A stretch of 64,000 nt of DNA. Origin: Lutjanus erythropterus (taxonomy: Eukaryota > Chordata > Actinopteri > Lutjaniformes > Lutjanidae). The position numbers and the translations under genes were made by a program. The notes under the pieces were generated by a model. The model was given only the letters and a program-made list of their open reading frames with translations. It ran no database searches and was not told where the DNA came from. Shown here one piece after another: positions 11,228 to 22,110 of the stretch (positions within the stretch are counted from its first letter, which is position 1; every line of letters begins with the position of its first letter). The stretch lies in assembly GCA_020091685.1 (NCBI GenBank), contig CM034604.1:6623820-6687819 (forward strand), read 5' to 3'.

Positions 11228-11940
11228 GGATAGTTGGGTTTCCTGAAGTAGGGTTGTAGAGGTATGTATCCAAAATCAGTGTATTAACTGTAGTAGATGG
11301 TGGTTAGCACGCCCCCAGCTTGGAGAAGCAACAATGTTAATGTCAGTTTAAATGATAGCCATATTTAGAATATTGTCATTGGTTTAGTCTTCCATCAGGA
11401 AGCCTTTGCTAATGGGAAACTGACATTTTAAAAGCCAAAAAACACTTTCTCCAAAGCTACCTTACCCCCACCTTTGGTGAAAACAATAATTTTATCTCTC
11501 GGAACACAGGAGTTGTTGATCTACCGCTGCTTCCATCTGAACTAGCTCTTTGAGACACACAGTTCACATAATGACACCAACAAACTAACCCATTGAGGAC
11601 ACAATAGACAAACAACTCCTGTGTTCTGTCAGGTAAAATTACTGTTTTTACCAAAGGAGTCTGGCTGTGGGAAGGATGATAACGCCGGCTTCAGACTAGA
11701 CAATATTTAAGTCTGTCACGATGGTCTCTGTGTGGGATTAAGTGATTACAGTGCCATAAATTCTTCATAAAATGTCAGTGAACTAGTTCCCCCAGTGTTT
11801 TCGTTTCACCATGTTCACAGTTGTGCATGGAAGAGAGTCCTGTGGTCCTGTTGGTCAACATTTGCAATGTTTTAGAATTCATGACGAGAACAAATGCGCT
11901 TGTCTGCAAAATCGGGCTTGTGTTATCTGAAAACAGCATA
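11228..11940 (+). mobile_element. Dispersed element lying within the L2 LINE
   Basis: The L2 similarity stops at 11,227 and resumes at about 11,941. The intervening DNA begins gggatagttgggtt, tgaagtagggttgtagagg and cagtgtattaactgtagtag, then gcacgcccccag and ttggagaagca. I recall this as the end of a separate teleost repeat. Only one end is recognisable. About 30 codons of L2 around the junction are missing, so insertion was with or followed by deletion. Confidence 0.65.
11460..11668. repeat. Inverted repeat (hairpin), about 60-base arms
   Basis: Left arm 11,460-11,521 includes cctttggtgaaaac, aataattttat and gaacacaggagttgttg. The right arm 11,604-11,668 is its reverse complement with scattered mismatches (caactcctgtgttc, taaaattactgttttta, ccaaagg). 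The loop is about 82 bases. It lies inside the element that splits the L2 LINE. Confidence 0.8.
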
Positions 11941-12417
11941 GCAGACTATTTGGGAAGACTTGACAAGAGACCATTACGGTCGTCCGGCCTTCTGACCAAG
12001 TTTCTCTAAATCTTGTGTGGACATCAGACCTCTAACTCTTGCTTTTTCTTTGATTTAGTCATTGCTTCAACGTGTCTGTTGTCTGAGACCTTGGGTTTTT
12101 ATCTTAATACCTCTGAAATCAAGCTGAGCAGTCACTTTAATTATGTCTTCTTTGTTGCCAAATACAATGATTTTTGTATTGTTGTTTAATTGAGAGAAAT
12201 TAGTTTTAGTCAGCGGTTTACTTGCTCTAAGCGCTGATAGACAAATAGGTAGTAGATCTAAAGTCACCTGGTGAAAGAGCGAAGTGTCATCTGCATAGCT
12301 GTGATATGCAACATTAATGTCATTTTGAACTAAAGTGAGCATGTGCAGGTTGAATAATAGTGGTCCAAGAATTGAACCCTGGGGGACTCCACCTGGTAGA
12401 ACAACTTTTGAAAGCAT
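11941..12417 (-). pseudogene. L2-type LINE reverse transcriptase fragment
   Basis: The minus-strand frame 12,417-12,067 (116 codons) reads [19 protein letters not shown], then [11 protein letters not shown] (the polymerase YADD active-site motif), then [16 protein letters not shown] and KVTAQL. These are blocks B to D of a non-LTR reverse transcriptase with the residues expected of L2/Maui-type elements. After a frameshift near 12,090, the minus strand continues AMTKS, GLMS, TQDLEKL and NGLLSSLPK down to about 11,945, all typical of the L2 thumb region (canonically DLEKLIHAF, RLDYCN). Part of block C is deleted between [10 protein letters not shown] and KTNF. It is non-functional. Confidence 0.9.
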
Positions 12418-14261
12418 TACCTTTGTGTCACCTTTTAAAAAGTCATATTATATATATCAGTATTTCTTTATGTTCTCTGGCAGATTGATAGAGCTTCTTT
12501 ATCTATCCCACACTGCTGTACGTGACCTTTTTATTCCTTTAATATGTATTCTTTCTGGTGCAGTTGTGCTTGTAGATACTTTGCACAGGTACTTTTATCA
12601 TCCTCAGTTTAACCTGCTGTTTACAAATGCTCGGCTTTTCATTGAGATCCACGGTGACAAGAGCTGTCAGCGTGCCGGCTCGGAGCGTTAAGCTCCGACT
12701 TGCAGAAAGCTGCTTCTCTTTAATGCCATAAACAGCCTGCTTAACTTCGCTCTGCCGCAGCCCCTTTGATCTCTGCTCTGACAAACACCAGGTTAGAGAA
12801 AATTACTTTCACACCCTGATCCTTCGCAGATGATAGATTACCTGCTAGAAATCAGGATTAATAAAGTCTATTTTGGTGCCTTTTTTTCCTTTCCTTTTTT
12901 TATTATTTCCCCAGAAATGGCAGCTGTGAAGAGGCAAAAAATAGTTTTACACAAATATCAACAGCACATCAATAAAACAGTATAATTGAACCCTTTCCTC
13001 CAGATAATAGCATGCTAATAGCATTATTTTAACTGACAGCTGTTCCACTTTCCTTTTATTCTTATTTTTTATTTTCCCCCTTTATAGTCTCCTTCTAATT
13101 TTCTTCCTTCGCTCCTTTAATGTTTACGAGCTAAGTATTTCCTTCCTTTAAGTGTCATACTCAACATCAGGACTTTGTTGGGGAGGACGGAGGACGATGT
13201 GTAGCCATGGTAACCCACGCATAATCGCACAAAAATACACACACAATATGCAAACACACACTCACATGCCATCTGCTCGTGTGTGTGGGTGTGTGTGGGC
13301 ATGCATGCTCGAGTCCATGCTTAGCCACAGTCCTAGGTTGTATGCAAGTGTATTACTATAGAAGAGCAGAATGAACATGAGTAGAGGAGAGACAGAGGAG
13401 GGGAAAAAGACTTGTGTCAGAAGCCAAATGACTGTGTTTGACAGATTCTGGACAATGTGTCTGACAGAGGCAGCTATGAATGGAAGGTCACTTAAAATGC
13501 CATTATTTGTCCTTGCAATAAGAATGAATGAAGGTCTCAGCTTTCAGATACACTACGCTGAAACAAATGACACCTCTGCAACATGTAAATGTGTTTTTTT
13601 GTTCTTTCCACTTATCAACAGGGATGATGGAGAAGCAGTAGCGCTGCACCTCACAGCTCTCCTCCTCCACTCAACCTGTCATAACGTTCTCTTGTAAAAA
13701 CACGAAGCACGGCGCAACAAAGTCCTCGCACATCGCATCTCTCACACTTAAGGAACACTTCTGAAAGTGGATATTGGAACGTTAGATTGGATATTAGTTT
13801 GAAGAGGCTAATTGATGCAGGGTTTTTCCCCCAAAACAATGCATAGTCATACAAAAATAGTCCCTCTCAATCATCACCCACGACCCGCCAGATATGTGAG
13901 GTAGTGCTTGCATTCACAGAGACCCTACCCTCCACGCATACCTCTTATTTTGTCATTATTTTGCTGTGCTTTACCATCCCGAAGCCTAGTATCCCAGTAT
14001 TTAACTATCTGGGAATGAAACTCTCCAATCAGCTATCTTTAACTGACCAATCCTACTCACTCTACCTTTAACAGTAATGTTATTTCTAAAAAAAAAACTC
14101 TTTAAAAAGGTCTATTTTTACACTGACAGTTACCCTGTTTAATATGAAAAGGCTTGTAGTGACAATTTTACAGAAAACAGTTATCTGACTCTGTATTTCC
14201 AGCTTGTCCTCCCCAGACAATGTGCCTACAAAGCAGACAGTCATAGTTAGAAACTAGCTGG
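12418..14261. other. Unassigned sequence
   Basis: The L2 similarity is lost above about 12,420. 12,650-12,790 and 13,120-13,320 have moderate CpG and may be single-copy. Interrupted GT/CA words occur at 13,235-13,300. Several frames of 60-118 codons show no domain resemblance. Confidence 0.35.
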
Positions 14262-14440
14262 TGAACATGGAGCACAGCAGTCTGGATATTCCCCTCAGGA
14301 GCTGGTGGAGACCAAAAATAGAGCTAAAATAAAAGTGCATATTGGACATTTTGTTGCTTGGCCAGAGGCATGAATCCAAATGAATCCCAGTGTTGCTTTA
14401 TGTCTGTTAGATGAGTAAATAGGCAACTGTTAATATATTC
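14262..14440 (-). repeat. Dispersed repeat family E, inverted copy
   Basis: The reverse complement reads agctctatttttggtctcc and accagctcctgag, and before that the cagacataaagcaacactgg region corresponding to 43,580-43,620. It ends near the gctggtgaacatggagcac block. Confidence 0.7.
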
Positions 14441-15292
14441 ACTATCCCAACACTGTATGGTGAGAATTAAACAATAATTAACAGTAATGTCTCAAGAACT
14501 TTTCATAGAGTCTTTAGTTGTTGTGAAGTGACAGGAGCTGCTGGTTCCAGATGCCTTTTTTCCCAAATATAAATGACCATTTCCTTAATTGTTAACTGTT
14601 AATGTCACAAATCTGTAAAGGCCTTTTCACACACCGCCACATGGTAACTTGCCACCTCTAGTGATTTCAGTGTAGGGAAGACAGTAAAGGGGGAGCTGCA
14701 CAACACGGCAACAGCCATGTACTAGGAAAACCAGAAGGAAAACTGAGGCTGGGACAGCATTTCCACTTAACTCATTCATGCATGTTGTGGACTTTTGGGT
14801 TGTACCAATGCTATAATGTTCACTCAGCACGTGCTGTTAACAATGCTGTTTTTGGGGTGAACAGTCTTGCAGGTAGGCGGTTGTCAGAGTTCTTACTGCG
14901 CAGCAGTGTGACAGGCCTTAAATTTATGTCATGGATTTACCACAAATCAGAGCTGTACCAAATTTAGAATGCTTTGCTGTTGTAATCAGAAACAAAATGC
15001 CGTATTAATAGCTGACAATTCATCCATGTTGAATGTGAAAATGAACTGATTTCAGCTGCTTCATCAGGTCTCTATGAAATGTAATATTTTGCCTTTCCTC
15101 AGTCCCATTCTGTTTGCTCTGTGTTTGAATAACACTTCTAATAAGCTGGCTAATCTGCATCAATTATTAGCTAACTGATTAGTTAGTGTTTTACTCTGTA
15201 GCAAAATGCTAGCTAACTGGCTAGCTAATCTACATCAATTATTAGCAAGCTAGTTAGCTAACTTAAGATGTGACTATGTCACTTTTACTAGT
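14441..15292. other. Unassigned, with TAGC-rich words
   Basis: 15,140-15,270 is full of ctagctaact and attagct words with an internal near-duplication (gctaatctgcatcaattatt and gctaatctacatcaattatt about 75 bases apart). No gene is seen. Confidence 0.4.
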
Positions 15293-15480
15293 CCTCTTTT
15301 AACCATCTTCAAAATTATTATTTTTTTCAACATAGATGAGCCTCGCACATAGACTGGAAACAGGAAAGGAGAAATCTGTCAGTGGTTCTGCTGGGTACAG
15401 AGCTTGCTAAGCTGTTACTGGAGCACTGAACAAAAAGGGGTGGGACTTAAGGAGGGTCAGGTGACATCAGCAGGACAGGA
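15293..15480 (+). repeat. Dispersed repeat family C, copy 1
   Basis: The catagatgagcct.gcacata block, then aaacaggaaaggagaaa and aaaaaggggtgggact, is shared with 39,415-39,550 and 43,080-43,215. Upstream of each copy are gctagctag/gttagc-rich sequences. Confidence 0.65.
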
Positions 15481-15639
15481 AACAAAATCTTAACCCTGGT
15501 AAATCAGGGTTTAATGTTAATATTTTATTTGGCTGGTTGAGCAAGTGAGTCAGAAATCTACTTGCTTATTAATTTTTAGTTGCAACCATTCAAAATGATA
15601 TATTTATTAGCGCTTATCAAATAATAACTAAAGCAACTA

Positions 15640-15835
15640 AATTAATTACCACGTTTAATCTTGGGCTGCTGATGTCTTTAAATGTCTCATCTAAAACCCA
15701 AAGATATTCAGTTTAATATAATAATAGATGAAAAAAAGGGATTTCTCCATATTTAAGAAGCTGAAAACACTATTTTCTGACTTTCACATTATGAATTAAT
15801 TAAAAATTCATAAATCATCAAAATAGTGCAATTTT
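15640..15835 (+). repeat. Dispersed repeat family B, copy 2
   Basis: The words aaaacccaaagatattcagt, tttaagaagctgaaa, and atcatcaaaatag match a family also seen at 44,482-44,612 (cacatttaagaagctgaaat ... attatcaaaatcttg). Confidence 0.55.
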
Positions 15836-15905
15836 TTACCACTTGCCAGGTTGGGCAGATGAGTTGCCTAATTTACTTGCCCAGCATGGCCTATATATTT
15901 GCCAT
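15836..15905 (+). repeat. Short dispersed repeat with ttgggca(g/a)
   Basis: ccacttgccaggttgggcag and gagttg.cta.atttact resemble 29,403-29,455 (ccacttgcctgattgggcaa ... atttactagt). A related gcaagtgagtcagaaatct word is at 15,541. The family is unknown. Confidence 0.5.
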
Positions 15906-16484
15906 GGGCAAGCAGGCAATCCTTATTGTTAAGCCCGGTAATTGGATATTTATTACTGACTTGGGAGTTTATTGCTCTTGGGTTTTTATGTGCTCAAGTA
16001 CTTCAACTCTTTATTCATGAACCAGGTATGGTCTAACATATATTTGCTTATCTTTTGTACAAGTGATCCAACCAGAAGAGTTTAATGCTCATTCAAGCCC
16101 TAGAAAGGTTTCCACTGCCAGTCACCCACCATTGTCTAGAAAGAATAGTGTTTTTCCCTCCACAGCCCTGGACAAAATATCTTCTCCTATTTTACACTTC
16201 TTTTGAAAAGACTACCCCTATTTTCAAGAATGTGGGTTACTCCAGTCAAGTTAATGCTAAATTATGAAAAAAGACATTTTACATGTTGGAACTGCAGTGA
16301 ATTATTGATTTTTACCAAGCTTTAGTGGGACTTCCCCTGACCTCTGAGAGCTGAAACAATAAGTCTGGTTGACAGTCTGCTTATAAAGAAGCTCCTGGCT
16401 TCCCAGACTGTAATATATTTCTTTCAAATCCCCCTCACCAGAAAAATGTGTGTGGTGATCGAAAATGCAAGCAGCTCATTCTGA
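15906..16484. other. Unassigned sequence
   Basis: No recognisable gene or repeat apart from short AT-rich words. Confidence 0.4.
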
Positions 16485-17562
16485 CTGATATGTCCCCCTA
16501 GTGGACATAGTAAGTATGACAGGAGAAGTATAGGGAGTGAAAAAACGTCCACACAAAAAGTCCATACATGACGCTATTATCTTAACCCAAACCACAATCT
16601 TTTCCTAACCCTAGCCAAGTAGTTTTGTGCCGAAACCTAACCAAATTGCAACCGTTACGTCATGTGACATATGTAACCTAGTCGAGGTCTGGTGAGCCTG
16701 ACTCCAATGGTACTCTTCACTGGTAATAGACCCGACCAAACTGCAACCATTTTACAGCATAAATTGCGTGTGTTATGTTCTTTTAACTCAAACCACAATC
16801 GTTTCCTAATCCTGACCAAGTAGCTATGTCACATGACATTCATAACCTAGTTATTTTAACCAAAACCATGAACTTTTCCTCAAGCTTACTGAGTAGTTTT
16901 TGTGTCTAAACCTAACCAAACTGCAACCGTTTTACATAAGCAATGTAAGTAATGCCACATGAACTATGTCACACAGCATACATAATGTACTTATTTTTAA
17001 CCCAAACCAAAATCTTTTTCCAACCCCAGCCAAGTTGTTTTATTACCTAAACCTAATAAAGCTGCGACCATTTTACAACGTAAACCACGTGTAACATGCA
17101 AGTTGTCATGTAACGTTTGTAACGTAGTACTTTTGACCCAAGCCACAAATTTTTCCCAAAACCTTGCCAAGTTAGTTTTGTGCCTGCGGTGTTATACACT
17201 GAAACTACTGTGTAACAGTTATTTAGAGCCAAAAGATGATCTTTTTCTCACCCTAACCAAATAGTTTTATTGTCTTTTACTGTCTAAACTTAACCAAACT
17301 GCAACCATTTTACAACATAAACCACGTTTGTGAAACATGATGTTATTTATGTTATGTTATATATAGTAACGTAATTATTTCAGCCCAAACCACAATCTTT
17401 TCCTTAACCTAACCAAGTAGTTTTATTTCCTAAATCTTGTCAAACTGCGACTGTTTTACAACGTAAACCATGTGTAAAATGTCATGAGTCACGGGCCTCA
17501 CGCTACATAGTTAAGGTCCTGTCGCTGCCGGTACGCTCCAGCAGTAATATATGGCATTTTGA
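16485..17562 (+). repeat. Dispersed repeat family D, multi-unit array
   Basis: A degenerate tandem array built on aacccaaaccacaatctttt, cctaaccctarccaagtag, ttttgtgcctaaacctaacc, aaactgcaaccgttttac, then an ACGT-rich stretch. The accacaatc anchor recurs at about 16,591, 16,792, 16,863, 17,005, 17,137, 17,226 and 17,383, so full units are about 135-157 bases and others are deleted. Left edge: cccctagtggacatagtaag. Right edge: gtcgctgccggtacgctcc and atatatggcattttgaaa. Other copies: 26,556-26,905 (minus) and 50,911-51,560. Confidence 0.8.
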
Positions 17563-18955
17563 AAGTAATTGGCAGTTGAATTATTCTATTGTGTCATGTG
17601 TTCAGTTCTTTTGCATCAACATGCTACATTTTAGCAGAAACTGAGATCACAGAGCACAGATAAATATTAAAAGCACTGCATCCTTGCCTGAACTGAAACA
17701 AGTTTGCCTTAAACGATCAGCACTTTCACTTATCTACAGTAACAGATGGACTGGCTGCATTAATTAGCATGTTCAGCTGTCAAACAGTGGATGATAGTAA
17801 ACCTCTTTGCTCGGGGTTTGATGGCTTTAGTCTAGAAACGCTGACTGGAGTGTCATTCTCTCTCCAGGGTCATGTATTTTTAAAAGTCTCACTCTCCCTT
17901 TCATGCCTGCACAGACACAGCACAGGGAACGAGAGAGACAGGAAAAAACAGAGTGAGCTGGCAGCTGGAGGCAGCCATCTTGGACTGGGTTAAAAGCGTA
18001 ATCCTGGTCACGCTGTATCAGCAGGAGAGGAGAGATAAGAGAGTGAGGGAATGCCTGTGCTGGGAAACCCCTCTGCAGAGAGAGACAGGGAGAGTATGAA
18101 TACTGCAGATAGTGTTGCAGTCAAATGAAAAGCCTGGGTAGGAGGTGGAGGAGAATACAGTCTCTGGGGCCACTCCAGGCTACTGTTAAGAGTCTTATTA
18201 AATCTGCATCATTTTTCATATAGAAGAAATGTATGAATAGATTAGGAGACAGTAAAGGACCAGAGGCTGTCACTTTGATGAGGGAGTTAAATGTGCTAGT
18301 TAAAGCTGCGTTCAAGTAACCACACTCTGCTCGTTCATCAGAGAATAGAAGTTATTGGTCTCAAAGATGATGCTGTGGTGTACAGCAAAAAAATTTAAAT
18401 CACAAAAGATATGAATTGGTTTAAACATAATATGTAAATTCTGCCACTTTTCACATAAAAACAATAACAAAAGATGTAGTTTGATGAAATTGTGACATGG
18501 CATGGGATCATGGGAATTGTGTGCTTTATTGTTGTTCATAAACGACCATATAGGCATGTGTTAATTTACTTGTATTTCAGTATATCCATTTTATGTGACT
18601 TTGCACATGTACATTTACGGTTAAATATTACAGTATGCAAGCACTAGACACTATGCCAGCTTAAATATCCCACAATGCAATGCAGTAGTGATGACGACAA
18701 CAACAACAACAACATAATAGACAAAAGCCGACATCAACCAAGGCAGCTCTGACACATCAAAAACACTTTAAATGTAAGTAACGATTCACTTGCACAATAT
18801 ATTTTTTAATTAGTTAGCATGGGTTACAATGGTTACACTTTTCCAATATCCACCTGTCATTCCCTTAATTATGCATAACTTTAACCTTTAATATAATTTA
18901 AATGTGGGTTTTATAAAATATTTACCCCCGTTCAACTGTCATGCTCAGGGCTATC
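17563..18955. other. Unassigned sequence
   Basis: No recognisable element. 17,880-18,120 is purine-rich with gagaga/acagag words and may be single-copy. Frames of 64-81 codons at 18,121-18,557 have no domain resemblance. Confidence 0.35.
18695..18714. repeat. (ACA)n microsatellite
   Basis: A short run of cgacaacaacaacaacaac type. Confidence 0.85.
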
Positions 18956-19150
18956 GAGACCCAAATAGTTTTTGGTACCAGGCTGTAAACATGTTTATTT
19001 CTTCTGTAAATTTGGGCATTTTATTATGGGAGTCTATGTGAGTTTACTCACTTTTGGAGCCAGCCTCAAGTGGCCATTTCAAGAACTGCAGCTTTTGTCA
19101 CTTCAGTGTTCGCTTCATTTTTCAGCCCTGGAGGTTGCTGAATGGGTCCA
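18956..19150 (+). repeat. Dispersed repeat family F
   Basis: The words accaggctgtaaacatgttt, gggagtctatgtgagtt, and ttttggagccagcctcaagt with gtggccatttcaagaactg match a teleost repeat I recall. The family's other end (gacatcacccattggtttgt with ggactactgttttga) is at about 39,685-39,725. The 88-codon frame at 18,972-19,238 is repeat-derived. Confidence 0.6.
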
Positions 19151-19998
19151 ACTTCTGACTCAAGATGACAGCTTGAGTCAGTGTTACACTATGCATTTGG
19201 ATTTTTCTTACCAAATATATGATCAGTCTGAAAAATAATACACATTACTATAAACTAAATACTCAGCAGTAAATAGAGTAGTTAAAATTTGCACCACATC
19301 CAACAGTTCTTACTATTTTGCACATTAATGCATCAGAGATTATGCATTAACATGCCATGTAGTTGTAATTATTGAAATAAAACCTTACAGCAATTAACAA
19401 AAAACATGCAAAGCCTTCAGGCAGCAAATGTGTTTCCACTGAAACATACTTGACAGAATTAAATAATTAGTTGTATATCATTTTATGTTGTACGAGTCTC
19501 ACAAACGGTGTAACATTTAGTCTCTTTCACTGACGTGGAAATCTCACAACCTCAACATATTTGCTATTTATTCATGTGCTGTCTGTGACAGTGAGTGTGG
19601 ATGGTTCCTCATTGATTATGAGGTGTGTTCTCGGGTCTTGCAGCTCACTTGCGTCTTTAATATTTACCTCTTTTAACACCACGACCGGCAGGCAGTTACT
19701 GAGATCCCTGCACTGGGCCAAGAGGCAACGACGAGAGCACGGTTCATACTGTCGTCTGTGGAAACGATGCTGGTAATGGGAGGTTTCACAGAGATAACTG
19801 CCTGTGGCCATCGTGCCTGGAATGGCTAATTAGCTGGCTGTTTACTCTGCAGTATGTTTGTGAGGAGGAACATTTTATCGTCGGTGTGACACTGATGCAC
19901 TGTAACCTTAAAGGATCTCGTTTCAGATGCACTCTTTGTAAGACACTTTCTCTCCGTATATCATTAGTGTTCATTATGTTGTAAACTGTCTCAGAAGA
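19151..19998. promoter_or_regulatory. Unassigned; candidate single-copy island 19,560-19,990
   Basis: No repeat is recognised. 19,560-19,990 has balanced composition with CpGs and homeodomain-type words (gctaattagctgg at 19,826). A regulatory role is only a guess. Confidence 0.2.
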
Positions 19999-21206
19999 CA
20001 CTCTTAGAAATAAAAGTGCTTACTAGAACCATGAAGGGTTCATCAGCTTGTTCCCATAGGAGAACCCTTATTTGCTTCCTGCTAGAACCTTTTATATAGG
20101 TTTGACTTGGAACCCATTCAGAGAGATCTGCATAGAGCCCATCATAAAGGCTTATACCTACAACTATCCATGAAAGGTACAGAGAACCCTCCTATGGTGT
20201 AATAAGTCCACCCAGAACCCTGTGTGGGGGTTCTATCCAGAACCTTGCCATCATCTAACAGTGCTAACTAGAACTCAGCCAGGAGGTTTTATCAAGAACC
20301 CTTTTATATTACAAGAGTTTTATCAAGAACCCAGCTAACGGGTTCCACAGAGAACCCTTTCATATTCCAAGGGTTTTATCTAGAGCCCACCCAGGGAGGT
20401 ATATCAAGACCTCTTTTATATTCCAAAGATTTTATCTAGAACCCACTCTGGGTTTTTACCAAAAGCCATTTTATTTTCATAAAGTTTTATCCATAGAACC
20501 CACCTGGGGGTTTCTACCAAGAACCCTTTTCCAAGAGTCTCTCCACCCAGAAGGTTCGGCTGAAAACATTTTTTATATTGTAGGGGTTTTTATCTAGAAC
20601 CCATCAGGGTGTTCTACCAAGAACCCATTTATATTCTAAGGATTTTTTTCTTGAACTCACCGAGAAGGTTGTGCTAAGAACCTTTTTATATTCCTGAGGT
20701 TTTATCTAGAACTCACCTCAGAGGTTCTGCCAAGAACCTTTTTATATTCCGAAGGTTTTATCTTGAACCTACCCAGTGGATTCTACTGAGAACCCTTTTG
20801 TATTCTAAGGATTTTATCTAGCACCCACCCAGGGGGTTCTACTTAGAACTCTTTGCTATTCTAGGGGTTTTATCTGAATCCAACCAGAGTTTCTACAAAG
20901 AACCTTTTTATATTCTTAAGGTTTTATCTAGAACCCACGTAAAGGTTCTACCAATAACCCTTTTGTATTATGGTGCACAGAACCCTTTAACAAAGAGTTG
21001 TCAAAGATCTCATCCTCCCTCGAAGAACCCTTTTTTTTCCAAAAAAGTTTCTTTGGGTGAAAATGTTTTTAATGGAACCTGTAGTCTTACAAAGAACCCT
21101 TGACAAACCCTTTCTACAAAAAAGCGCTTTTCACGAGTAGATGTTCTGAGTAGAGCTTCAGTTTTTCAGGTAGAACCCTTTTGGAACCCTTTTTTTTGTA
21201 TCAGTG
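19999..21206. mobile_element. Inverted-repeat-bounded element with a 55-base minisatellite core (S1)
   Basis: The left end cactcttagaaataaaagtg and the inverse of the right end (cactgatacaaaaaaaaggg) agree at most positions. Between them, nearly everything is built from agaaccc...tttt...gggttct words. No open frame of note occurs. No target duplication is obvious next to these ends. I recall similar AAGAACCC repeats in fish. The architecture is that of a miniature DNA transposon whose interior has become a tandem array. Confidence 0.6.
20290..20990 (+). repeat. 55-base minisatellite, about 13 units
   Basis: The anchor gaacccttttatattcyaag recurs at about 20,299, 20,353, 20,410, 20,463, 20,521, 20,567, 20,622, 20,679, 20,737, 20,792, 20,848, 20,900 and 20,956. 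Spacing is 46-58 bases. Units read roughly gaacccttttatattccaag, then gttttatctagaaccca, then cccagggggttctaccaa. More degenerate units extend to both ends of S1. Confidence 0.85.
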
Positions 21207-22078
21207 TTTGGTGTACAAGAACTGAACCCATGAAGTCCCACGGTGCAGACGTACACAGTCTACACATACAAGAATACAGCTGGTTGAAGTGAGCGACAAA
21301 GTGCTGTTATTGCTCTTGAAATGTAAAGGCATCACCACTGCAGGAAACTGTGACAAGGCAGAGGGAGCCTGTGATCATTCTCACTCCTTCTATTTTCAGG
21401 GATTTGAGGCACGTCTCTTGTATTCCATTTTTACCCACATTCTGCCCTCTTTCATCTTCCTGCAGCTATTTTTACTTCCTCTTGTTGGAGCGGTGCAGAG
21501 TGCAGAACTGCAGGCTGATGCAAACAGGAGGGCGAGATGAGATAATGGTGTTTGGCATTGTTTTCTTGTAGAGCTCTGGATCGGCTGCATTAGTGCTGTT
21601 TACCTCTGCCATTTAAATTTAGCCTTTGTACAACTGACAGCTCAAGCCAAGCGCTGAGATGAATATATATTCCAGCGGTGTGGTGGGATGAGCTGAAGGG
21701 TCTTTGAGCAAGGCAATGAATCCCTGTATCTCCAAGGGTGTTGTTAGGTGGCTGACACTGACCTCTCTGAACACAGCACAGGGACTTTTACCTGATTTTG
21801 AAGCTGAACTACGGAGCATTTCCATAACAAGACTAACACTTCATTGTGAATGGGACTTGGCGTTGGCACGGTCCACTGAGCTAGCCTTGAAAAGTGCCCA
21901 GCGGCAGTCAAGAGGAAAACTGAGAAAGACTCAAATTCATGTGAAAGTCCTCTGAAGGCGAGAGACAATCGGACTCAGACGTACTTGGATTTTGGAGTTG
22001 TTTGCCACCTCACTCTGCAGGAAGAGTAAGGGTTGCTTCCAGCACAGATACAGGACCACAATGATGATCAGTTTTCTC
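21207..22078. other. Unassigned sequence
   Basis: No repeat is recognised. Composition is balanced with many short overlapping frames on both strands (61-83 codons), none with a recognisable domain. Confidence 0.35.
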
Positions 22079-22110
22079 CGCTCAGGTGTCATTATTTTGA
22101 CACCTGAGCG
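22079..22110. promoter_or_regulatory. Perfect 13-base hairpin with paired E-boxes
   Basis: Arms cgctcaggtgtca and tgacacctgagcg are exact reverse complements separated by ttattt. Each arm holds the E-box CAGGTG/CACCTG, a ZEB/Snail/E2A-type site. The flanks do not pair. It may equally be a chance or transposon-derived palindrome. Confidence 0.5.

Noticed and set aside
20290..20990. Regular repeats with spacers, considered as a CRISPR array
   Set aside because: Units are diverged and contiguous, there are no unique spacers, the DNA is eukaryotic, and no cas genes exist.
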